64,000 bases of DNA, from the NCBI RefSeq assembly GCF_900094585.1, contig NZ_FMAG01000001.1:124001-188000 (forward strand). Direction: 5' to 3'. The notes under the pieces are model-generated. The model worked only from the letters and a program-made list of their open reading frames with translations, did not search any database and was not told the DNA's origin. Source of the DNA: Martinezella multihospitum (GTDB lineage Bacteria; Pseudomonadota; Alphaproteobacteria; Rhizobiales; Rhizobiaceae). The position numbers and the translations under genes were made by a program. Shown here in pieces: positions 17,370 through 26,672 of this stretch (positions are counted from its first letter, which is position 1; every line of letters begins with the position of its first letter).

Positions 17370-18377
17370 ATGTCCAATTCACCTCCCGGAACCGTTCTGC
17401 CCGGGTTGAGGTTCAAGCAGCGCTTTCCGCTGCTATCCCTTATTATCGAGCGTTGCGTGCTCAGTATCATCCTGCTCTTTGCGGTCTCCGTTCTGATCTT
17501 CGGCGGGCTCGAAGCCCTGCCCGGCGATTTTGCCACCACCTATCTTGGGCAATCGGCAACGCCGCAGGCCGTCGCCAATATCCGCGAGGAGCTTGGCCTC
17601 AACCGGCCCGTGGTCACCCGCTATGTGCAATGGCTCGGCAATGCCGTGCAGGGAGACTTCGGCACCTCCTGGGCCAGTAAGAATTCCGTCGGCGAGCAGA
17701 TCGGCAAGCGGCTCGGCAACTCCTTGTTTCTCGCCGGCTTTGCCGCCTTGATTTCGGTGCCGCTGGCTGTCTGCCTGGGCATGTTGGCGGTCCACTTCCG
17801 CAACCGCATGCCCGACAAGATCATCAATGTCGTTTCGCTGGCGGCGATCTCGCTGCCGGAATTCTTCATCGGCTATCTCCTCATCATGTTCTTCTCGGTG
17901 AAATTCGGTGTCGCGACCTTCCCGGCGACGGTCTTCGACGGCATGGGCTTCATCGACCGGCTGAAGGCGATCGCCCTGCCGACGGCGACCCTTGTTCTGG
18001 TCGTGCTTGCGCACATGATGCGTATGACGCGAGCTGCCATTCTCTCCGTCATGTCGTCGGCCTACATGGAAACTGCCGAGCTGAAGGGCCTTTCCGCCTT
18101 CCGCGCCATCGTCAAGCACGCCGCCCCCAATGCGCTGGCGCCGATCATCAACGTCATCGCCTTAAACCTTGCCTATCTGATCGTCGGCGTCGTCGTCGTG
18201 GAAGTCGTCTTCGTCTATCCTGGCATGGGCCAGTATATGGTCGATGCGGTGACGGTGCGCGACATGCCTGTCGTCCAGGCCTGCGGCCTGATCTTCGCCG
18301 CCGTCTACATCTTTCTCAACATGACGGCCGATATTCTCGCCATCGTCGCCAACCCGCGTCTGAGGCATCCGCGATGA
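17370..18377 (+). CDS. Oligopeptide-type ABC transporter permease (DppB/OppB family)
   Basis: This 335-residue inner-membrane permease has six predicted hydrophobic segments. The periplasmic loop between helices 1 and 2 is large, as in DppB (LEALPGDFATTYLG, ELGLNRPVVTRYVQWL). The EAA-type loop METAELKGLSAFRAIVKHA and the C-terminal VVVEVVFVYPGMG are typical. It overlaps the next permease gene by four bases (ATGA). A 199-base, hairpin-rich gap separates it from the binding-protein gene, so it may be translated less than that protein. Confidence 0.9.
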   Translation: MSNSPPGTVLPGLRFKQRFPLLSLIIERCVLSIILLFAVSVLIFGGLEALPGDFATTYLGQSATPQAVANIREELGLNRPVVTRYVQWLGNAVQGDFGTSWASKNSVGEQIGKRLGNSLFLAGFAALISVPLAVCLGMLAVHFRNRMPDKIINVVSLAAISLPEFFIGYLLIMFFSVKFGVATFPATVFDGMGFIDRLKAIALPTATLVLVVLAHMMRMTRAAILSVMSSAYMETAELKGLSAFRAIVKHAAPNALAPIINVIALNLAYLIVGVVVVEVVFVYPGMGQYMVDAVTVRDMPVVQACGLIFAAVYIFLNMTADILAIVANPRLRHPR

Positions 18378-19201
18378 GATTGAGAGATATCCCCATCACC
18401 GCCTGGATCGGCATCATCGGAATCCTGATCGCCTTCATCTGCGCGATCTTTGCTCCCTGGATCGCCCCTTTCGGCGAGACGGAAGTTGTCGGCAATGTCT
18501 GGCAGCCGGCCGATGCGCAATATTTCTTCGGCCTCGACAATCTCGGCCGCGATATCCTGTCGCGTCTGATTTACGGCACCCGCACGACGCTGTTCGTCGC
18601 GCTGGCGGCAACCATCATCTCGTTCTCGCTCGGCATCATCCTGAGCTTCACCGCCGCCGTCTCGCGCGGATGGATCGACACGGTCTTCTCGCGCTTCAAC
18701 GACCTGATGATGTCGATCCCGACGCTGATCTTCGCGCTCGTGGTGCTTGCCGTCCTGCCGCAGAACCTGATCGTGCTGATCCTCGTCATGGCGATCCTCG
18801 ATTCCACCCGCGTCTATCGCCTCGGCCGCGCCGTGGCGCTCGACGTCGCTGTCATGGAGTTCGTGGAAGCAGCCAAGCTGCGCGGCGAAGGCAAGATCTG
18901 GATCATCTTCCGCGAGATCCTGCCGAATACGCTGTCACCACTGCTGGCGGAATTCGGTCTGCGCTTTGCTTTCTCCATCCTGTTCCTCTCCACCCTCTCC
19001 TTCCTCGGCCTCGGCATTCAGCCGCCGGCGGCCGACTGGGGCGGTATGGTCAAGGACAACAAGGACGGCATCATCTTCGGCATCTCCGCCGCCCTCGTGC
19101 CGGGTTCCGCCATCGCGGCGCTGGCAATCTGTGTCAATCTGGTGGTCGACTGGCTTCTAAGGCGCACCTCCAGCCTCAAGGGAGGGCGTGGCGATGCCTG
19201 A
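18374..19201 (+). CDS. Oligopeptide-type ABC transporter permease (DppC/OppC family)
   Basis: This 275-residue inner-membrane permease begins with a membrane helix after about ten residues. It has the GLDNLGRDILSRLIYGTRTT segment characteristic of DppC proteins. The ATPase-contact loop reads VEAAKLRGEGKIWIIFREILPN, and FLGLGIQPPAADWG follows near the C-terminus. It is translationally coupled to both neighbours: ATGA overlap upstream and an eight-base overlap with the ATPase gene. It forms the translocation pore with the DppB-like subunit. Confidence 0.9.
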   Translation: MRLRDIPITAWIGIIGILIAFICAIFAPWIAPFGETEVVGNVWQPADAQYFFGLDNLGRDILSRLIYGTRTTLFVALAATIISFSLGIILSFTAAVSRGWIDTVFSRFNDLMMSIPTLIFALVVLAVLPQNLIVLILVMAILDSTRVYRLGRAVALDVAVMEFVEAAKLRGEGKIWIIFREILPNTLSPLLAEFGLRFAFSILFLSTLSFLGLGIQPPAADWGGMVKDNKDGIIFGISAALVPGSAIAALAICVNLVVDWLLRRTSSLKGGRGDA

Positions 19202-20825
19202 GCTTCTTTCCGTTCGCGACCTCAAAATCGAGGCAACCAGCTATCCGCCCGGCGAGCCGCCGAAGCGCGTCACCATCGTCGATGGCGTCTCTTTCGACCT
19301 GCAGAAAGGCAAGGTGCTCGGGCTGATTGGCGAGTCCGGCGCCGGCAAGTCCACCATCGGCCTTTCCGCCCTCGCCTATGGCCGCGGCGGCGCCGAGATT
19401 ACCGGCGGCCAGGTGCTGCTTGACGGCGTCGACATCCTGCCGCTTGGCAAGTCGGGCATCCGCAAGGTCCGCGGCGCGCGGGTCTGCTATGTCGCGCAAT
19501 CGGCGGCCGCTGCCTTCAACCCGGCGCACCGGCTAGGCGATCAGGTGATCGAAGCCACTGTCAAGCATCGCCTGATGTCGAAGGACGAGGCAAGGAAGCG
19601 GGCGCTCTATCTTTTCCAGGTGCTTGGCCTGCCCAATCCGGAAACCTTCGGGGACCGCTACCCGCATCAGGTCTCCGGCGGTCAGCTGCAGCGTGCCATG
19701 ACCGCGATGGCACTGTGCTCCAACCCGGAACTGATCGTCTTCGACGAGCCGACGACCGCGCTCGACGTGACAACACAAATCGATGTGCTGGCGGCGATCA
19801 AGCATGCCATCGAGGAGACCCATACAGCAGCGCTCTACATCACCCATGATCTCGCCGTCGTCGCCCAGATTTCCGATGACATCATGGTGCTCAGGCACGG
19901 CAAGACGGTGGAATATGGCAGCGTCCAGCAGATCATCGAGGAGCCGCGACAGGACTATACCCGTGCCCTCGTCAACGTTCGCCAGGAGGCCCGTGCGGAA
20001 GCCGCCGATCAGACGAGCGCGCTTCTGAAAGTGGAGAATATCAGCGCGCAATATTCGAATGGTTTCAAGGTATTGCACGATGTTTCTCTACACGTTCCTA
20101 AAGGTCAGACGCTGGCAGTAGTCGGCGAGTCAGGCTCTGGCAAATCGACGCTCGCCCGCGTCATCACCGGCCTTTTGCCGCCGAGCGATGGGCAGATTTC
20201 CTTCGACGGCAAAGCGCTGACGCCGGCCTTGAAAAGCCGCTCTCGGGAAGAATTGCGTCGTATCCAACTGATCTATCAGATGGCGGATACCGCCATGAAC
20301 CCGCGCCAGACCGTGCGCGATATCATCGGCCGCCCGCTGACTTTCTATGACGGCCTCCGCGGCGCTGCAAAGACGGCGCGTGTGAAGGAGCTGCTCGATC
20401 AGATCGAGATGGGCAACGGCTTCATCGACCGCTATCCGGCCGAGCTTTCCGGCGGCCAGAAGCAGCGCGTCGCCATCGCCCGCGCGCTTGCGGCGAAGCC
20501 GGAACTCATCCTCTGCGACGAGCCGACATCGGCGCTCGACCCGCTGGTTGCCGAAGGCATTCTGAAACTGCTGCTGAAGCTGCAGGAAGAGGCCCATCTC
20601 TCCTATGTCTTCATCACCCACGACATCGCGATCGTGCGCGCCATCGCCGATAGCGTTGCGGTGATGCATCGCGGCAAGCTCGTCCGTTTCGGCCCGAAGT
20701 CAGAAGCGCTATCGCCACCTTTCGACGATTACACTGACCTGTTGTTGAAATCCGTGCCGGAAATGGAGATCGGCTGGCTGGAGCGTGTGCTGACAACACG
20801 GAAAATGGAGAGTGCCGGAAACTAG
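19194..20825 (+). CDS. Fused DppD-DppF ABC transporter ATPase
   Basis: This 543-residue protein carries two complete ATPase modules, about residues 1-265 and 280-543. Walker A motifs are GESGAGKST and GESGSGKST, signatures SGGQLQR and LSGGQKQR, and both Walker B/D-loops ([16 protein letters not shown]) are intact. It therefore supplies both DppD and DppF functions in one chain. ATG 19194 is chosen over GTG 19188 because GGGAGG lies at the right distance only for the ATG. The start lies within the DppC-like gene. It ends at an internal hairpin that may terminate the operon. Confidence 0.92.
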   Translation: MPELLSVRDLKIEATSYPPGEPPKRVTIVDGVSFDLQKGKVLGLIGESGAGKSTIGLSALAYGRGGAEITGGQVLLDGVDILPLGKSGIRKVRGARVCYVAQSAAAAFNPAHRLGDQVIEATVKHRLMSKDEARKRALYLFQVLGLPNPETFGDRYPHQVSGGQLQRAMTAMALCSNPELIVFDEPTTALDVTTQIDVLAAIKHAIEETHTAALYITHDLAVVAQISDDIMVLRHGKTVEYGSVQQIIEEPRQDYTRALVNVRQEARAEAADQTSALLKVENISAQYSNGFKVLHDVSLHVPKGQTLAVVGESGSGKSTLARVITGLLPPSDGQISFDGKALTPALKSRSREELRRIQLIYQMADTAMNPRQTVRDIIGRPLTFYDGLRGAAKTARVKELLDQIEMGNGFIDRYPAELSGGQKQRVAIARALAAKPELILCDEPTSALDPLVAEGILKLLLKLQEEAHLSYVFITHDIAIVRAIADSVAVMHRGKLVRFGPKSEALSPPFDDYTDLLLKSVPEMEIGWLERVLTTRKMESAGN

Positions 20826-20834
20826 GCGCTCTCC
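20807..20834 (+). terminator. Possible terminator at the ABC ATPase stop
   Basis: GGAGAGTGCC (20807-20816) pairs with GGCGCTCTCC (20825-20834), with one U-G wobble and an 8-base loop that contains the stop codon. Only a weak T-rich stretch (GTCCTT) follows. It lies between convergent genes. Confidence 0.5.
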
Positions 20835-20885
20835 GTCCTTGATCTAACGTCTCAGCCCTTGCTCGCTTCCATGTCAGTGAAGAGA

Positions 20886-21995
20886 TCAGCCTGCGAGACG
20901 CTGGTTCAGTTCGCGGGCCAGCGCGGCGGCATTGCGCCCGACGATCATGCTCTGGTGATTGCCGGGAACATCCACCCAGTCCGCATGAACAAGAAAGCGC
21001 CCCCATATGGATTTTGGATCGCAGTCGACCGGAGAGCCTTGCAGACTGCGATAAAAGGTCAGCTCCCCCTCGTAACGTCTTGGCTTGTAAAGACCTTTCA
21101 TGCGCAGCAGTTGTCTGGCGGCCGCATCATAAAGCGGGGGATAGCCCCCCATCCATTGCGGCGCCAGCTCCGGATAATAGGCCGCATGTGGGTCAGCATA
21201 GCGGAACGAGAGGGGTTTCAGCTTTTTCGCGAGATATTCCCGTCGCTCTATAGCCGTCCGGCTGGCTTCTGCCGATGCTTGAGGGCGTGGCTGAGGGCCG
21301 GTCTTTGTCAGGTTCTTCTTTCTGCTCCGGGCTCTTTGCCAACGTTGCCACATGAACCTGCCCCAGATCATCAGTGGCCATTCCTGCTCACCGAACGGGG
21401 TATCGAGCATCCCAAGGAACGCAACCTTTTGCCCTTGCGCGCGCAGGACGCGCGCAAGCTCCAAGGCGAAAACTCCGCCAAACGAATAACCGAGCAAACG
21501 ATAAGGCTTGCTGATCCCTGCTGCCTGCAGCGCTCTCAGCGTACTTTGAATCTCGTCTTCTACCGTTGCCGGATTTTGTCGATCGCGATGGAAGGCAGTC
21601 AGCGCGACGCCAAGGATTGGTCCTGGAAAACGGATTTCCTGAATGAGTTGCTGCATTTCCAGAAAGCAGCTGGCGCCCCCGGCAAATAGAAGCAACGGCG
21701 CCGACTCGTCACCGCCTCGGAGCTTTATGATTTTCGGCGAAGCCGACAGGTCTTCGTGATTGGAGATTGCAAAGCCGAGGGCTTCAAGGGTGCGATGACG
21801 ATAGAATACATTGACATCCATCTCCTCTCCGGTTTCGCTCCACCAGTGCTTGATGAAATTCAAGACCCGGTTGACCGAAACGGCATCGGGAATGTCTGCG
21901 TTGCGGTCCAAATTGATCTTTGCTTCCTGGCGAAACAGATCGTCAAGGCAAGTAAGCAGGCTCGAATCTATATCCGTTCTCGTAGAGAAAAGCAT
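20886..21995 (-). CDS. Thioesterase with N-terminal degenerate acyl/peptidyl-carrier domain
   Basis: This 369-residue protein falls in two parts. Residues 10-80 have the helical pattern of a carrier domain, ending FYRHRTLEALG as carriers end in an F-x-x-x-T-L-x-x-L motif. The phosphopantetheine-accepting Ser position appears to be Ala38 in PDAVSVNRVL, so it is probably not loadable. Residues 95-369 are an alpha/beta-hydrolase thioesterase with nucleophile Ser171 in GYSFGG and a likely catalytic His in VPGNHQSMI. No synthase module is nearby. It lies opposite to the ABC genes and 161 bases downstream of an XRE-type regulator gene. Role unknown. Confidence 0.75.
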   Translation of the reverse strand: MLFSTRTDIDSSLLTCLDDLFRQEAKINLDRNADIPDAVSVNRVLNFIKHWWSETGEEMDVNVFYRHRTLEALGFAISNHEDLSASPKIIKLRGGDESAPLLLFAGGASCFLEMQQLIQEIRFPGPILGVALTAFHRDRQNPATVEDEIQSTLRALQAAGISKPYRLLGYSFGGVFALELARVLRAQGQKVAFLGMLDTPFGEQEWPLMIWGRFMWQRWQRARSRKKNLTKTGPQPRPQASAEASRTAIERREYLAKKLKPLSFRYADPHAAYYPELAPQWMGGYPPLYDAAARQLLRMKGLYKPRRYEGELTFYRSLQGSPVDCDPKSIWGRFLVHADWVDVPGNHQSMIVGRNAAALARELNQRLAG

Positions 21996-22156
21996 CTACG
22001 CGCCCCCAAATGGCAAAGCATGCGTCCTCGAACGCAATGATAGACAGCATTCTTATAAAGCGACCCTTAATATATTTGGTAAAGGTACGACTTCTTATCC
22101 GATTTCGAGAATTTTACCGTCTTGCAACCGAAGACCGCGTTCGGCAATGGGCGTCG

Positions 22157-22942
22157 TCAATACTCTGCCGGCACTGCATAGACTTCGGCCGATGGATCGG
22201 CGAGGAATGAGCGCACCGTCGGCGGCAACTGGCGCGACGACAGCGGCAGAGGTCCGCAGCGCGACAGAAGTTCACGCAGGTCCGGCTCGGCACCCACATG
22301 CCGCCAGATCATTCGTGACGCATAGGGGAGGTTTTCCCTTCGCCAGGAGACACCCATTGTCGTTCCGCGCAGATAGACGCGCTGGTGCTCGTCGAACGGC
22401 AGGAGGATCGTCTGCGACAACATGGAATTCGCGCCGACGACACGCTCCGTGATGAAGATACGGTTTCGATAAAACGCCGCCAAACCCACATATTTCGAGA
22501 ATTGCTGTATGCCGTTTCCAGGGTCTCGCAGACGCTCCATCGACTTGACGTGCACCAGCCCACCCTGCTCGATCAGACGGCTGCACGAGCAGACAACCAT
22601 TCCAGGCCAGGATGGCGAGCGATGATAGGTCTGGAAATAGCCGATGTGACGCCTGAGCGCGGTCAGGTTTCCGGGAAACGCTTTGAGGAGATCGGAACCT
22701 TCGTTGACACCGAGGGCAGGTTTGCGAAGACGTTCGCGAAACAGCTTTGGAGCGAGGCTAAAGTCGGCTGCATCAAGATCGAAATATTTGGCGATGCGCG
22801 CCAGATTATGGGCAGACGGTCTCGTCTGGCCGTTGATGTACCGGTTGAATTGTTGCCGGTTGATATCGATTGCACGGCACAGATGCGAAATGGAGCGCTG
22901 CGTGGCGCAGGCAATTTTGAGGTTCTCGACCAGGTGAGGCAT
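22157..22942 (-). CDS. XRE/HTH-type regulator with unrecognised C-terminal domain
   Basis: This 261-residue protein has an N-terminal helix-turn-helix over residues 5-60 (RSISHLCRAIDINRQQFNRYINGQTRPS), followed by a helical linker (LARIAKYFDLD). The remaining 190 residues have mixed strand and helix character, with a VVCSCSRL segment, and match no family I recognise; it could bind a ligand. ATG 22942 is chosen because the helix-turn-helix begins at once, and the longer frame runs into the divergent binding-protein gene. It is divergent from the second binding-protein gene (123-base gap) and precedes the thioesterase gene, so it may control either. Confidence 0.7.
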   Translation of the reverse strand: MPHLVENLKIACATQRSISHLCRAIDINRQQFNRYINGQTRPSAHNLARIAKYFDLDAADFSLAPKLFRERLRKPALGVNEGSDLLKAFPGNLTALRRHIGYFQTYHRSPSWPGMVVCSCSRLIEQGGLVHVKSMERLRDPGNGIQQFSKYVGLAAFYRNRIFITERVVGANSMLSQTILLPFDEHQRVYLRGTTMGVSWRRENLPYASRMIWRHVGAEPDLRELLSRCGPLPLSSRQLPPTVRSFLADPSAEVYAVPAEY

Positions 22943-23065
22943 CGGTGGCTCCGTCTTGAAGACGAATAGCGTAAACTCGCTTAAAGATGCGTCAAGTCGC
23001 GAAATTGCGTGAGCCGGCCCGACCTCTACGTTCTCACCTACAAAATGGAAAACGAGGGAACTGTC

Positions 23066-24646
23066 ATGACGCATGAAAAGGATCAATCTTCGCAGCTGAA
23101 AATCGGCCGCCGCCACTTCCTCGGCGGCGCAGCCGCGCTGGGCGCATTACCGGCCCTCGCCTCCGGCCTCCTGATGCCGCGCGATGCCCGCGCGCAGGAA
23201 GCAAAGCGTGGTGGTCATCTGAAACTCGGCCTCAAGGGTGGCGCCACCAGCGATGCGCTCGACCCGGCAACCTATAGCGCCTCCGTGCTGTTCGTCATCG
23301 GCCGCCTGTGGGGCGATACGCTCGTCGAATCCGATCCCAAGACTGGCGCTCCCCTGCCGTCGCTGGCAACCTCCTGGACGCCATCGGCGGACGCCTCCGT
23401 CTGGACCTTCAAAATTCGCAACGACGTGCAGTTTCATGACGGCAGCAAGATGACCGTCGCCGATATCGTCGCAACGTTGAAGCGGCATGCGGACAAAAAT
23501 TCGCAATCCGGTGCCCTCGGCCTGCTGGCCTCGATTACAGGCATTGAGGAAAAGGCGGGCGACCTTGTTCTGACGCTTTCCGAAGGCAATGCGGATCTGC
23601 CCCTGCTTTTGACCGACTACCACCTGATCATCCAACCGAAGGGTGGCGTCGAAAAGCCGGCGGCGGCCGTCGGCACCGGCCCTTACATTCTGAAAAGCTT
23701 CGAACCCGGCGTTCGCGCCACCTTCGAGAAGAACCCGAAAGATTGGCGTTCCGACCGCGGTTTCGTCGACAGCGTCGAAATCCTCGTCATCAACGACAAC
23801 ACCGCGCGCATTGCAGCGCTCGCCTCCGGTCAGGTCCATTTCGTCAACAATGTCGACCCGAAGACCGTCCCGATGCTGCAGCGGGCACCGACCGTGGAGA
23901 TCGTCCGGAATGCCGGCAAGGGCTTCTATTGCTTCCTGATGCATTGCGATACGGCGCCGTTCGACAATGCCGATCTTCGGCTTGCGCTGAAATATGCCAT
24001 CGATCGACAGTCGATCCTCGACAAGGTCCTAGGCGGCTATGGCACGATCGGCAACGACTATCCGGTCAATTCCAACTACGCCCTCGCCCCGACCGATATC
24101 GAGCAGCGCCCTTATGATCCGGACAAGGCCGCCTTCCACTTCAAGAAATCGGGCCTCGACCGCCCTGTTCAGCTGCTCACCTCAGACGCAGCCTTTCCGG
24201 GCGCCGTGGATGCGGCGATCCTGTTCCAGCAAAGCGCGCGCAAGGCCGGCATCACGATCGACGTCAAGCGCGAACCGGAAGACGGCTACTGGACCAATGT
24301 GTGGAACAAGCAGCCTTTCTGCGCCTCCTTCTGGGGCGGCCGTCCGACGCAGGACTCGCGTTACTCGACCTCCTATCTTTCGACCGCCGAGTGGAACGAT
24401 ACGCGCTTCAAGCGTCCCGACTTCGACAAGTTGGTACTGCAGGCGCGGTCCGAGCTCGATGAGGCCAAGCGCAAGGTGCTTTATCGACAACTGGCGCTGA
24501 TGGTGCGAGACGATGGTGGCCTGATCCTGCCCGTCTTCAACGACTACATCATGGCCTCTTCGAAAACGCTGAAGGGATATGTCGACGATATCGGCAACGA
24601 TATGTCCAACGGCTACATCGGCAGCCGTGTATGGTTTAATGCCTAA
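23066..24646 (+). CDS. Family-5 ABC substrate-binding protein, Tat-exported (copy 2)
   Basis: This 526-residue receptor is paralogous to the protein at 15581, sharing long near-identical stretches (GGHLKLGLKGGATSD, FKIRNDVQFHDG, the C-terminal IGNDMSNGY). A twin-arginine signal (GRRHFLGGAAALG) precedes a cleavage site around ARAQEA. GAGGGA lies before ATG 23066; earlier in-frame starts have no ribosome site. No permease follows it, so it probably docks on the transporter at 17370-20825. A CocE-type hydrolase gene starts 21 bases after its stop. The existence of two receptors suggests two related ligands or differential expression. Confidence 0.88.
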   Translation: MTHEKDQSSQLKIGRRHFLGGAAALGALPALASGLLMPRDARAQEAKRGGHLKLGLKGGATSDALDPATYSASVLFVIGRLWGDTLVESDPKTGAPLPSLATSWTPSADASVWTFKIRNDVQFHDGSKMTVADIVATLKRHADKNSQSGALGLLASITGIEEKAGDLVLTLSEGNADLPLLLTDYHLIIQPKGGVEKPAAAVGTGPYILKSFEPGVRATFEKNPKDWRSDRGFVDSVEILVINDNTARIAALASGQVHFVNNVDPKTVPMLQRAPTVEIVRNAGKGFYCFLMHCDTAPFDNADLRLALKYAIDRQSILDKVLGGYGTIGNDYPVNSNYALAPTDIEQRPYDPDKAAFHFKKSGLDRPVQLLTSDAAFPGAVDAAILFQQSARKAGITIDVKREPEDGYWTNVWNKQPFCASFWGGRPTQDSRYSTSYLSTAEWNDTRFKRPDFDKLVLQARSELDEAKRKVLYRQLALMVRDDGGLILPVFNDYIMASSKTLKGYVDDIGNDMSNGYIGSRVWFNA

Positions 24647-24667
24647 ACCTCTTCGGGATATATGATC

Positions 24668-26671
24668 ATGGCTGAGCGCAGCTTCACCACCATCGAAAAT
24701 CAGTGGATCACCCTGAAGGACGGAACGCGGCTCGCCGCACGCATCTGGATGCCGGATGGCGCGGAGAGCGATCCCGTGCCGGCGGTCTTCGAGTTCCTGC
24801 CCTATCGAAAGCGCGACGGGACGAGCCCCCGCGATGAATCCACCTACCCGGTCTTCGCTGCAGCCGGGATTGCCGGCGTGCGCGTCGATATAAGAGGCTC
24901 CGGAGAGTCCAGCGGCATCATCGACGGCGAATATACAGAGCTGGAGCTTGCCAATGCCTGCGAGCTGATCGCCTGGATTGCCGCCCAGCCCTGGTCGAAC
25001 GGCTCGGTCGGCATGATGGGTATTTCCTGGGGCGGCTTCAACTGCCTGCAGGTGGCGGCCCTGAAGCCTCCAGCGCTGAAGGCGGTGATTTCGATCGCCT
25101 CGACGGTCGATCGCTACAATGACGACATCCATTACAAGAACGGCTGCCATCTCTCCGCCCAGCTTTCCTGGGCGGCGACCATGCTCGGCTATCAATCACG
25201 CTCACCCGATCCGGCCATCGTCGGCGACGATTGGCGCGATATGTGGCTGGAGCGCCTGGAGCAGGAACCCTTCTTCATGGAGGAGTGGCTGCAGCACCAG
25301 CGCCGCGATGATTTCTGGCGGCATGGGTCGATTTGCGAAGATTTTGCAGGCTTCGATATCCCCGCCATCGTCATTGCCGGCTGGGCTGACGGCTATCGCA
25401 ACACGCCGCTGCTGGCGGTCGAAGGGCTCGGTGATAAGGCGAAGGCGCTGATCGGCCCGTGGGTGCATAAATATCCGCATTTCGCCTGGCCGAAGCCGCG
25501 GGCCGATTTCCACGAAGAAGCCATCGCCTGGTGGAATCATTGGCTGCGCGGCGAGCGCAACGGTGCCGAGGCGATGCCATCGGTGCGCGCCTATATTCTC
25601 GATGCGGCCAAACCCGCCAAACGCCGCGACTTCGATCCCGGTTTCTGGATCGCCAAGCGCGAATGGCAGCAGCCGGACATGCAGTGCTTCTATGTCGAGC
25701 AGTTCGGCACGCTAATGGAAGGCATGCCAATCCCGCATGCGCCGGAACATCCCGTCTATCTCCGTTCGCCGCTCGACACAGGCACGGCCTCCGGCGAATG
25801 GTTTACCCTGAAGCCGGATGCGGAGATGGCAATCGATCAGCGCGTCGACGATGCCGGGTCGCTCACTTTCCAGACCGCGCCACTGGTCGAGGATCACGAT
25901 TATCTCGGCCGCCCGGTCGTCACGTTGACATTGCGGTGTGATGCCGAAACTGCGAATCTCTGCGCCAGGCTTGTCGATATCCATCCGGACGGCGCGGCAA
26001 CCCGCGTTTCCTTCGGCGTGCTTAACCTCGCTCATCGCGACGGCAATGCCGCGCCGGAACCGCTGATTAAGAGTCAGCGGGTCCAAGTAACTGTGACGCT
26101 CGATGCCTGCGGCTATCGTTTCCGCAAGGGACACCGCATCCGTCTGTCGCTGTCGACGGCCTATTGGCCGATGGTCCTGCCGCCACCGGAAGATCCGGGG
26201 CTGACGATCGATCTCGCCTCCATCGGGCTTGCCTTACCACAGCTTGGCGCACATGAGCTTATCGACATCAAGCAGCCCGACAACCCCGATCCTCTGCCGA
26301 AATATATCGAACATGCGCCCGGCTCGACGAAACGGCAGGTGGTGCGCGATCTCTCGGCAGGCCAAACCCGCTATGAAATTCAGGAGGATACCGGTCTTTC
26401 CGAACATCCTGGCACCGGACTTTCCACGCGGCAGCTGCGCGAAGAGGTCTGGTCGATCGCACCGGACGACCCGCTGTCGATGAGCGGCATCTCGACATGG
26501 ACCTGCGATATGAGCCGTCCCGGCTGGTTCGTTCGCACGGTGGCGACATCGTCCATATCCTGCACGGCGAAGGACTGGGTCATCAGCGCCTCGGTGGCTG
26601 CCTACGAGGGCGAAACCCAGATTTTCGAGAAGGTATTCGAAGAGAAGCGGATCGCCCGCGACCTGATGTAG
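24668..26671 (+). CDS. CocE/NonD-type S15-family hydrolase
   Basis: This serine hydrolase of about 667 residues resembles cocaine esterase and X-prolyl dipeptidyl peptidase. The N-terminal alpha/beta-hydrolase domain carries the nucleophile motif GISWGG near residue 120 and the preceding FLPYRKRDGT and VDIRGSGESSG segments. The C-terminal part (from about 370) is the jelly-roll PepX-C domain ending with a recognisable FRKGHRIRLSLSTAYWP. ATG 24662 is an alternative start. No signal peptide is seen, so it acts on imported material. Following a binding-protein gene, it probably cleaves the imported ester or peptide. It meets the convergent esterase gene with one base between stops. Confidence 0.85.
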   Translation: MAERSFTTIENQWITLKDGTRLAARIWMPDGAESDPVPAVFEFLPYRKRDGTSPRDESTYPVFAAAGIAGVRVDIRGSGESSGIIDGEYTELELANACELIAWIAAQPWSNGSVGMMGISWGGFNCLQVAALKPPALKAVISIASTVDRYNDDIHYKNGCHLSAQLSWAATMLGYQSRSPDPAIVGDDWRDMWLERLEQEPFFMEEWLQHQRRDDFWRHGSICEDFAGFDIPAIVIAGWADGYRNTPLLAVEGLGDKAKALIGPWVHKYPHFAWPKPRADFHEEAIAWWNHWLRGERNGAEAMPSVRAYILDAAKPAKRRDFDPGFWIAKREWQQPDMQCFYVEQFGTLMEGMPIPHAPEHPVYLRSPLDTGTASGEWFTLKPDAEMAIDQRVDDAGSLTFQTAPLVEDHDYLGRPVVTLTLRCDAETANLCARLVDIHPDGAATRVSFGVLNLAHRDGNAAPEPLIKSQRVQVTVTLDACGYRFRKGHRIRLSLSTAYWPMVLPPPEDPGLTIDLASIGLALPQLGAHELIDIKQPDNPDPLPKYIEHAPGSTKRQVVRDLSAGQTRYEIQEDTGLSEHPGTGLSTRQLREEVWSIAPDDPLSMSGISTWTCDMSRPGWFVRTVATSSISCTAKDWVISASVAAYEGETQIFEKVFEEKRIARDLM

Positions 26672-26672
26672 G

